From Lysobacterales bacterium (GTDB lineage Bacteria; Pseudomonadota; Gammaproteobacteria; Xanthomonadales; SZUA-36): DNA of 64,000 nt. Location: positions 1-64,000 of the forward strand of contig JABDPF010000034.1 in the NCBI GenBank assembly GCA_013042915.1. The letters are read 5' to 3'. Made by a program: the position numbers and the translations under genes. Below the pieces are notes generated by a model that was not told where the DNA came from, searched no databases, and worked only from the letters and a program-made list of their open reading frames with translations. Shown piece by piece: positions 57,725 through 64,000 of this stretch (position 1 is the stretch's first letter; every line of letters starts with the position of its first letter).

Positions 57725-60700
57725 GTGAGCGAGAGCGGTATTCGAGATTTCCTGATTTCTGAGCCTGCCGAGGGTGATACCCGGCGTCAGGCGGTCACCC
57801 GTCTCTATCATGCCGACGAAACAGAGGTGGTTTCCGAACTGTTGGCCGAGGTGGAGATGGACGCGGCCGTCCGGGAACGGGTCAGCCGTCGCGCCCAGGA
57901 TCTCGTTCGCACGGTACGCGATCGCAAGGAGGAGCGCGGACTGTTGGATGCGTTCATGCAGCAGTACGATCTTTCCTCGGAAGAGGGCGTCGTGCTGATG
58001 TGCCTTGCCGAGGCCTTGCTGCGAATTCCCGACGACGATACCGCGGAAAAGCTGATCGCGGACAAATTGGGAGAGGCTGACTGGGAGTCGCATCTCGGAA
58101 AGAGCAGTTCGGTGCTCGTCAACGCCTCGACCTGGGGTTTGATGCTGACCGGCAAGCTGGTTGCGCTGTCCGAATCCGCGCAGACGAATTTGAAGTCCAT
58201 TCTCAAACGCCTGGTCAATCGCAGTGGAGAGCCGATGGTGCGCACCGCCATTCGCCAGGCGATGAAGATCATGGGACACCAGTACGTGATGGGCCGCACC
58301 ATCGAGGAAGCGCTGGACCGGTCGGAGGAAAAGCGCCACCGGCCTTACCGCCATTCTTTCGACATGCTTGGCGAGGCCGCGCTCACTGCCGAGGATACCG
58401 CGCGCTTCATGGAGGCCTATCGCAACGCAATCGAGGCGATCGGCCGGCGGGAACGGACGGATAGCGTCTTCGAGTCGCCCAGCATTTCCGTCAAGCTCTC
58501 GGCGCTGCATCCGAGGCTCGAGGAAAGCCAGCGCGACCGGGTACTGGCGGAATTGACTCCGCGCCTGCTTGAACTGGCCCAACTGGCCAAGTCCAACCGC
58601 ATGGCGTTGACGGTCGACAGCGAGGAGGCCAACCGCCTGATGCTCCTTCTCGACGTGTTCGAGGCCGTTCTGCTGGAACCGTCCCTGGAGGGCTGGAACG
58701 GGCTGGGAATGGCGCTCCAGACCTACCAGACGCGTGCCCCGGCGGTGATCGACTTCCTCGCGGACCTCTCGCGGCGCTCGGGCCAGCGTATCCCGATTCG
58801 GCTCGTCAAGGGAGCCTACTGGGACAGTGAGATAAAGCACGCCCAGGTGGAGGGGCACGAGGGCTATCCGGTGTTTACCCGTAAGGCCAACACCGATGTC
58901 AGCTACCTGGCCTGTGCGAGGAAAGTCCTGGCCGATCGCCAGGCTTTCTACCCGCAGTTCGCCACCCACAACGCCCACACCATCGCCGCCGTGACGGAAA
59001 TGGCCGGGGACCGGCTGGATTACGAATTCCAGCGCCTGCACGGCATGGGCAAAGACCTCTACGGCGTGGTGATGAAGCAGCCGGGATTTCGGCACGCCTG
59101 CCGCGTTTACGCGCCGGTCGGACGGCACGAGGACCTGTTGCCCTACCTCGTCAGGCGCCTGTTGGAAAACGGCTCCAACACGTCTTTCGTCAACCGCATT
59201 TCCGACGAGTCGATGCCCGTTGAGTCTGTTGCTGAAGACCCCTTGCAAAAGGTCGCCCAGACGCGGCCGGTGCCGCATCCGGCCATCCCTTTGCCGCGAG
59301 ATCTCTACGGACCCGATCGGCTGAATTCGTCTGGTGTCAATCTCGATGACCCGAGCGAGGTCAATCGCCTGGCGGACCGGATGCAGTCGTTTGCGAGCTC
59401 ACGCTGGGATGTCGAGCCCCTCTTGGCCGACGCCTTGAAACCGGGGGTGGCCCCCAACCACGATGACAACGTGAATCCGGGGAACGTCTCCGACGTGCTG
59501 GGCCACATTCGCGCCACCACGACCGGGGAAGTCGAAGCGGCGGTCGCTGCTGCACAGCACTACCAGCCCGAATGGGATCGCCTGGGCGGTGCCCGCCGTG
59601 CCGATCTCTTGGAGCGGGCGGCGGATCTTGTCGAGGCCAGGCAGCCGGAGTTCATGGTGCTGCTCATGCGCGAGGCGGGAAAAACAGCACATGATGCCAT
59701 TTCGGAGATCCGCGAAACCGTCGATTTTCTGCGCTATTACGCCCTGCAGGCGCGATTGCACTTCGATGCGCCCCGCCGCATGCCCGGCCCGACCGGGGAG
59801 ACGAACGACCTCAGCCTGCACGGTCGTGGCGTTTTTGCCTGTATCAGCCCCTGGAATTTCCCGCTGGCGATCTTTACCGGACAGGTCAGCGCGGCGCTGG
59901 CCGCCGGCAACGCCGTGTTGGCCAAGCCTGCCGATCAGACCCCGGCGATTGCCGCCCTGGCGGTTCGGGTCCTGCACGAGGCCGGCGTGCCGCGTGCCGC
60001 GCTGCAGTTTGTACCCGGAAGAGGTTCGGTGGTCGGTGCGGCCCTGACGTCGGACCCGCGCATCGCGGGTGTGGCCCTGACCGGTTCGATGGCTACAGCC
60101 CATCTCATCAACCGCGCGCTCGCCGCCCGCGACGCGCCCCTGGCGGCTTTTATCGCCGAGACCGGCGGTCAGAACGCCATGATCGTGGACAGTTCCGCCT
60201 TGCCCCAGCAAGTGGTCCAGGACGTCATTCGGAGCGCGTTCCACAGCGCAGGGCAACGTTGCTCGGCATTGCGCGTGCTCTACCTGCAATCAGACGTGGC
60301 CGACACCATCCTGGAATTGCTCCGTGGTGCCATGCGCGAACTTGTCGTGGGTGACCCGCGCCTTCTGTCCACTGACATCGGCCCCGTCATCGACGAGCGA
60401 GCCCTGAAGGATCTGGAGGCTCACGCGTCTCGCATGGCCCAAGAGCACCGCCTGGTCGCGCGCAGCCCGCTGCCGCCCGGACTGGATGGCCACTACATGG
60501 CGCCGTGCGCCTTTGAGATCGAATCGATCGCGGTGCTCGAGGAAGAAAACTTCGGACCCGTACTGCACGTCGTGCGGTATCGCTCGCGAGATCTCGACCG
60601 GGTGATCGACGAAATCAACGCTACCGGCTTCGGGCTCACGGTTGGCGTGCACAGCCGCATCGACCATACCCAGCGTTACATCGCGGGCCGCGTGCGGGCG

Positions 60701-60895
60701 GGTAACTGTTATATTAACCGCAACATCATCGGGGCGGTCGTCGGCGTGCAACCGTTTGGTGGCGAGAATCTTTCCGGAACCGGTCCGAAAGCGGGTGGTC
60801 CACATTACATGCACCGTTTTTCCACGGAGCGGACACTTACCGTAAACACGGCGGCGGTCGGGGGTAATGCCAACCTCCTGGACCTCAACGACTGA
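57725..60895 (+). CDS. putA: Bifunctional proline dehydrogenase / P5C dehydrogenase PutA
   Basis: PutA oxidises proline to glutamate in two steps, with FAD then NAD. The 1056-residue product has an N-terminal helical region, the proline dehydrogenase barrel (about 150-450; VSIKLSALHPRL-type sequence, IRLVKGAYWDSEIKHAQV) and the aldehyde dehydrogenase from about 520 (ISPWNFPLAIFTGQVSAALA, ETGGQNAMIVDSS, catalytic Cys in SAGQRCSALRVLYLQ). It lacks the ribbon-helix-helix domain of E. coli PutA, so it should not autorepress. The GTG at 57725 follows AGGAGG. Confidence 0.97.
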   Translation: MSESGIRDFLISEPAEGDTRRQAVTRLYHADETEVVSELLAEVEMDAAVRERVSRRAQDLVRTVRDRKEERGLLDAFMQQYDLSSEEGVVLMCLAEALLRIPDDDTAEKLIADKLGEADWESHLGKSSSVLVNASTWGLMLTGKLVALSESAQTNLKSILKRLVNRSGEPMVRTAIRQAMKIMGHQYVMGRTIEEALDRSEEKRHRPYRHSFDMLGEAALTAEDTARFMEAYRNAIEAIGRRERTDSVFESPSISVKLSALHPRLEESQRDRVLAELTPRLLELAQLAKSNRMALTVDSEEANRLMLLLDVFEAVLLEPSLEGWNGLGMALQTYQTRAPAVIDFLADLSRRSGQRIPIRLVKGAYWDSEIKHAQVEGHEGYPVFTRKANTDVSYLACARKVLADRQAFYPQFATHNAHTIAAVTEMAGDRLDYEFQRLHGMGKDLYGVVMKQPGFRHACRVYAPVGRHEDLLPYLVRRLLENGSNTSFVNRISDESMPVESVAEDPLQKVAQTRPVPHPAIPLPRDLYGPDRLNSSGVNLDDPSEVNRLADRMQSFASSRWDVEPLLADALKPGVAPNHDDNVNPGNVSDVLGHIRATTTGEVEAAVAAAQHYQPEWDRLGGARRADLLERAADLVEARQPEFMVLLMREAGKTAHDAISEIRETVDFLRYYALQARLHFDAPRRMPGPTGETNDLSLHGRGVFACISPWNFPLAIFTGQVSAALAAGNAVLAKPADQTPAIAALAVRVLHEAGVPRAALQFVPGRGSVVGAALTSDPRIAGVALTGSMATAHLINRALAARDAPLAAFIAETGGQNAMIVDSSALPQQVVQDVIRSAFHSAGQRCSALRVLYLQSDVADTILELLRGAMRELVVGDPRLLSTDIGPVIDERALKDLEAHASRMAQEHRLVARSPLPPGLDGHYMAPCAFEIESIAVLEEENFGPVLHVVRYRSRDLDRVIDEINATGFGLTVGVHSRIDHTQRYIAGRVRAGNCYINRNIIGAVVGVQPFGGENLSGTGPKAGGPHYMHRFSTERTLTVNTAAVGGNANLLDLND

Positions 60896-60910
60896 CCAGG
60901 GAACACAGAC

Positions 60911-62647
60911 TTGTACCAGCAGTTTTTCGGCTTGAGCGAAGCGCCGTTTTCCATCACCCCGGATCCGGCCTTCGTTTACCTCAGCCCCGAGCACCGGGAT
61001 GCCCTGGCGCATCTGTTATATGGGGTCGGGCAGGGTGGCGCGGGCGGCTTCGTGCAATTGACCGGCGAAGTGGGTACCGGCAAGACCACGCTGTGCCGTT
61101 GCCTGCTGCAACAACTACCCGAGGACACCCACGCGGCGCTGGTGCTCAATCCGCTGCTGACCCCGGCGGAACTGCTGGCCACGATATGCGAGGAACTCGG
61201 CATTGACACCGACGGTATCGCCCACAGCAACAAGGCGATGGTCGATGCGCTCAATGCCTATCTGCTGGCGCAGCATGCGCGCGGACACCGCGTCGTCGTG
61301 GTGATCGACGAGGCTCAGAATCTGAGTCCCGAATCGCTGGAACAGGTCCGCCTGTTGACCAACCTGGAAACCACCAAGGAGAAGCTGCTGCAAATGGTGC
61401 TATTGGGCCAACCCGAACTGCGCCAGCTGCTACAGCGGCAGAACCTGCGCCAGTTGGCGCAGCGCATCACGGCCCGTTATCACCTGCAACCGCTCGGCCC
61501 CGAGGACACTCGCGCGTACGTGCGCCACCGGATGATGGTGGCGGGGGCGCAGCGCAGCCCCTTCAGCCGTTCCGCCCTTCGCGCCCTCTATCAGCGTTCG
61601 GCCGGGGTGCCGCGCCTGATCAATATCATCGCGGACCGGGCCCTGGCCGGCGCTTACGCGCGCGAGTCGTCCCGGGTGACTGCGCGCCTCGTGCACGCGG
61701 CCGCCGATGAGGTCCAGCCCAGCGAGAAACGCGTGCGCACGAATCCTTGGCGGACGGGTGCGGCGGCCCTGGCCGGGCTGGCGCTGGTCGTCGTCAGCCT
61801 TGTGCTCTGGGGCCCGGCGTGGCTCGAACCAGCGGCGGGTCTCGGCGATACGGCAAGGCAACCCTCGGAACCTCGCACGAGCGATCGCAGCGAGTCCCTG
61901 GTGGCCGATCCAATAGCGGGATCGGGCGATGTGTCGCAGATCGTGCAGCCAGCGGGTCCGGCCCTCGCCATGGAGGAAACGCCCGTTGGCGGGCCGGCGC
62001 CCGGCCTGCAGGCGATCGCCGATGAGCCCCCGACGGTCGAGGATCTCCTGGACGAGGAATGGCTGGACCTGCAGCACGTTGCGGCGTGGCGCTCATTGGC
62101 GCGCACGTGGCAACGCTCTGGGGATGCCGATGCGATCAAGGCCGCCTGTAACGGCATGCCGGGAACGGGTTTTGCCTGCCTGCGCGATTCGGGCAGCTGG
62201 TCCCGAATCCGTCAACTGGGCTTGCCGGTCCTGTTGGTGTTGCGCGGGGAGGGTGACCGCCTGTTGCTGCTGACCGGCCTGGAAGGTGACTCGGCGCAAG
62301 TGGGCGCGCTTTCCGGTTCGCGCACAGTGCTGCGCAGCCGCATTGAGGATCAATGGTTGGGCGATTACGTGCTGGCCTGGCCGCAGGCGCCGGATTGGCC
62401 GTCCGAGATTCGCCGGGGCGACAGCGGCTCCGCGGTCGAGATCGTCACCCGAATGGCGTCTTTGGGAAATCCACCGTGGCGAGGAGGCAACCGTTTCGAC
62501 GAAGGCTTCGAAGCCTGGGTGCTGGAGTTCCAGCGCCGTCATGGACTGCAGGCGGACGGTATCATCGGCCCCCACACACTGGTCCACCTGATCGCTCCCA
62601 CCATCACCGAACCCCGACTGGGTGTCGGCAGCGAAGAGGACAGCTAG
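60911..62647 (+). CDS. exeA: ExeA/GspA-type secretion ATPase with peptidoglycan-binding domain
   Basis: ExeA-like ATPases, with GspB/ExeB, help the type II secretin cross and bind peptidoglycan. The 578-residue product begins with TTG (MYQQFFGLSEAPFSITPDPA) and has Walker A GEVGTGKTT at 52-60, Walker B VVVVIDEAQNL, then arginine-finger-like IIADRALAGAYA. A single TM near residues 280-300 is followed by a periplasmic part ending in a peptidoglycan-binding domain (FQRRHGLQADGIIGPHTLVH). It follows putA by 15 nt and gspB by position. Confidence 0.9.
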   Translation: MYQQFFGLSEAPFSITPDPAFVYLSPEHRDALAHLLYGVGQGGAGGFVQLTGEVGTGKTTLCRCLLQQLPEDTHAALVLNPLLTPAELLATICEELGIDTDGIAHSNKAMVDALNAYLLAQHARGHRVVVVIDEAQNLSPESLEQVRLLTNLETTKEKLLQMVLLGQPELRQLLQRQNLRQLAQRITARYHLQPLGPEDTRAYVRHRMMVAGAQRSPFSRSALRALYQRSAGVPRLINIIADRALAGAYARESSRVTARLVHAAADEVQPSEKRVRTNPWRTGAAALAGLALVVVSLVLWGPAWLEPAAGLGDTARQPSEPRTSDRSESLVADPIAGSGDVSQIVQPAGPALAMEETPVGGPAPGLQAIADEPPTVEDLLDEEWLDLQHVAAWRSLARTWQRSGDADAIKAACNGMPGTGFACLRDSGSWSRIRQLGLPVLLVLRGEGDRLLLLTGLEGDSAQVGALSGSRTVLRSRIEDQWLGDYVLAWPQAPDWPSEIRRGDSGSAVEIVTRMASLGNPPWRGGNRFDEGFEAWVLEFQRRHGLQADGIIGPHTLVHLIAPTITEPRLGVGSEEDS

Positions 62648-62649
62648 GC

Positions 62650-63429
62650 ATGTCAATGCTCCTGGAAGCACTCCGGAAATCGGAAGCGCAGCGTCACATG
62701 GGCAAGGCGCCCGACATCCACTCCCCCGACGATCATCGTCCGTCGGCTGCAGCCGATCGCAAGGCCCCATGGATTACGGTGGCGTTGATAGCGGTGGCGG
62801 CTATTGCGATCACCTACCTCGTTTGGGACCAGTACCGCGCGCCTGAGGGCTTGCTCACCGCGCAGGAGCCCCGGGACACCGTCTCCGACTCCCCGGCGGT
62901 TGCCCAGCGTCCCGCCAGCCCTGATTCGCAACGAGCGTCCGCCGACGACGAAGGGCGCCCGGTCACTCCTGTTGAGACGTATCGTGCCGAGCCGGCAGAG
63001 GGGCGGGAAGCAGCCGGTACAGAAGATCAGCGCGAAGCGCTGGCAAACTCCTTCGAGCAGTATTCGGCACCTGGGGCTGACGCGACGGCGCCTGTCACCG
63101 GCGATACCGCGAGCACGACGGCGCCAACCACCAGGGCCGGTCTGGCGCGCGGCATCGTGGCCCGCACGGCGCCTCGCCAAGCCGACGAGGAACCGCCGGC
63201 CCAGGGCGCCGTCAGCTACTGGGAACTGCCGCAGAATGTCCGCGACGCCATGCCGGATTTCAACATCACCGTGATGGTTTATGCCGAGCGTCCGGAAGAC
63301 CGGTTCCTGCTGATGAACGGCACGCGCATGATGGAAAAAGAGCAGGTCGAAGGGGTGCGACTTGAGAAGATACGCCGTAACGCTGCGGTGTTCCGGTTCC
63401 GGAATTATTTGTTCACGGTGGAGGGCTGA
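62650..63429 (+). CDS. gspB: General secretion pathway protein GspB
   Basis: GspB/ExeB pairs with ExeA in placing the secretin. The 259-residue product starts MSMLLEALRKSEAQRHMGKA, a conserved cytosolic motif, followed by one TM (WITVALIAVAAIAITYLVW), a long Pro/Ala/Thr/Glu-rich linker, and a conserved C-terminal domain (YWELPQNVRDAMPDFNITVM, ending FRFRNYLFTVEG). The ATG at 62650 is 2 nt after the exeA stop; an ATG at 62656 would shorten it by two residues. The main gsp operon is not in the window. Confidence 0.9.
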   Translation: MSMLLEALRKSEAQRHMGKAPDIHSPDDHRPSAAADRKAPWITVALIAVAAIAITYLVWDQYRAPEGLLTAQEPRDTVSDSPAVAQRPASPDSQRASADDEGRPVTPVETYRAEPAEGREAAGTEDQREALANSFEQYSAPGADATAPVTGDTASTTAPTTRAGLARGIVARTAPRQADEEPPAQGAVSYWELPQNVRDAMPDFNITVMVYAERPEDRFLLMNGTRMMEKEQVEGVRLEKIRRNAAVFRFRNYLFTVEG

Positions 63430-63435
63430 GCCTTC

Positions 63436-64000
63436 TTGAGCGGCGGAATCGTAACGCAGTGGTCGCAACACGCGACGCGTCCACCCTTTGCGATCATTGG
63501 CCTGTTCCTGCTGTGCCTGTTTTTCTACGTGGTTTACGCCGGCCTGAGTCCGCTGATGCAGCAGGCCCTGATCGACATGGGCGGCATGGAGCCGGCCGTA
63601 GTTTCCGGTTTGCTTGCGCAGCCACCGTCGACCTGGTGGAGCGCGCCCGCACTGAGCCTTCTGACGGCCTTGCTGCTGCACGACAGCTGGTTGCATTTGC
63701 TCGGAAACCTGGTCTACCTGTGGGTGTTCGGTATCAAGGTCGAACAACGGCTTGGCTCGCTGGGGATGATCGCCATTTTCCTGGCCGGCGGCGCGCTGGC
63801 CAATCTGATCGTTGCGCTGCGCCTGCCTGAACTCACCAGCCCCATTATCGGCGCCAGTGGTGCGGTCTCGGCCGTGATCGGGGCGTACCTGGGGCTGTTT
63901 CCGAGGCGACACATCGGTTTGTTCATTCCGTTGGGGCTCTATCTGCAGTTCGCCCGTGTGCCGGCCCTGTTCGTAATCGGCTCCTGGTTTACGCTGCAGT
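63436..64000 (+). CDS. Rhomboid family intramembrane serine protease (cut by window end)
   Basis: Rhomboids cleave transmembrane proteins inside the bilayer. The visible 188 residues start at a TTG (63436) with GGAGGG about 10 nt upstream; the stop lies beyond the window. TM1 is FAIIGLFLLCLFFYVVYAGL. The oxyanion HxxxN motif is His87/Asn91 (WLHLLGNLVYLWVFG) and the nucleophile is Ser141 in GASGAVSAVIG. The catalytic His of the later helix is outside the window. It follows gspB by 6 nt, so it probably belongs to the same transcript. Confidence 0.85.
   Translation, partial: MSGGIVTQWSQHATRPPFAIIGLFLLCLFFYVVYAGLSPLMQQALIDMGGMEPAVVSGLLAQPPSTWWSAPALSLLTALLLHDSWLHLLGNLVYLWVFGIKVEQRLGSLGMIAIFLAGGALANLIVALRLPELTSPIIGASGAVSAVIGAYLGLFPRRHIGLFIPLGLYLQFARVPALFVIGSWFTLQ

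Noticed and set aside
57674-59278. Long minus-strand open frame opposite putA
   Set aside because: It has no recognisable domain and lies wholly opposite conserved putA coding sequence.

Overview
The window looks like a GC-rich gammaproteobacterial chromosome, probably Xanthomonadales/Chromatiales-like (a Wenzhouxiangella-type lineage is my best guess from protein texture; this is inference). It is dense, ordinary core chromosome. I see no phage, insertion sequence, CRISPR array, tRNA or rRNA gene.

Layout. 1-14,331: 3' end of tuf, then the contiguous S10, spc and alpha ribosomal operons (rpsJ to rplQ, with secY, rpmJ and rpoA) in Escherichia coli order, closed by a strong terminator. 14,390-17,474: a DUF427 protein, an iron-sulfur (6-4) photolyase of the PhrB class, and a convergent short-chain dehydrogenase. 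17,756-20,204: feoAB behind a Fur box. 20,321-24,251: an orphan ECF-type permease, then a minus-strand module of an OmpR-type regulator, a histidine kinase, a DUF2878 membrane protein and a secreted fasciclin protein. 24,303-28,741: histidine degradation genes hutUHI. 28,843-35,644: dsbB, class II DAHP synthase, then minus-strand ggt, pdxB and bipA. 35,792-40,309: mdh and the methylcitrate genes prpBCD. 40,389-46,600: rho and trxA facing away from rhlB, then ftsEX and rpoH. 46,639-57,415: gcvP and a complete aa3-type cytochrome c oxidase locus with its assembly and heme A genes. 57,725-64,000: putA, the secretin-assembly pair exeA-gspB, and the start of a rhomboid protease cut by the window edge.

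How the parts work together. The cox locus encodes three oxidase subunits (ctaC, ctaD, ctaE), the CuB chaperone CtaG, SURF1, heme O and heme A synthases, a Sco-like thioredoxin-fold protein, a DUF2909 protein, and a 43-residue single-span protein at 54,752-54,883. Histidine, proline, glycine and propionate catabolism genes point to an amino-acid-using aerobic heterotroph.

Most interesting unexplained signals: (1) a helically phased array of CTTCACG repeats at 22,201-22,261, between the two-component genes and the DUF2878-fasciclin genes, suggesting a self-contained signalling module; (2) a 35-bp repeat (33/35 identical) at 30,773-30,807 and 40,334-40,368, each copy starting about 19 nt after a stop codon in a convergent spacer; (3) a 109-nt spacer with two hairpins between rpmD and rplO, in an otherwise tight ribosomal operon; (4) the small cox-locus gene.
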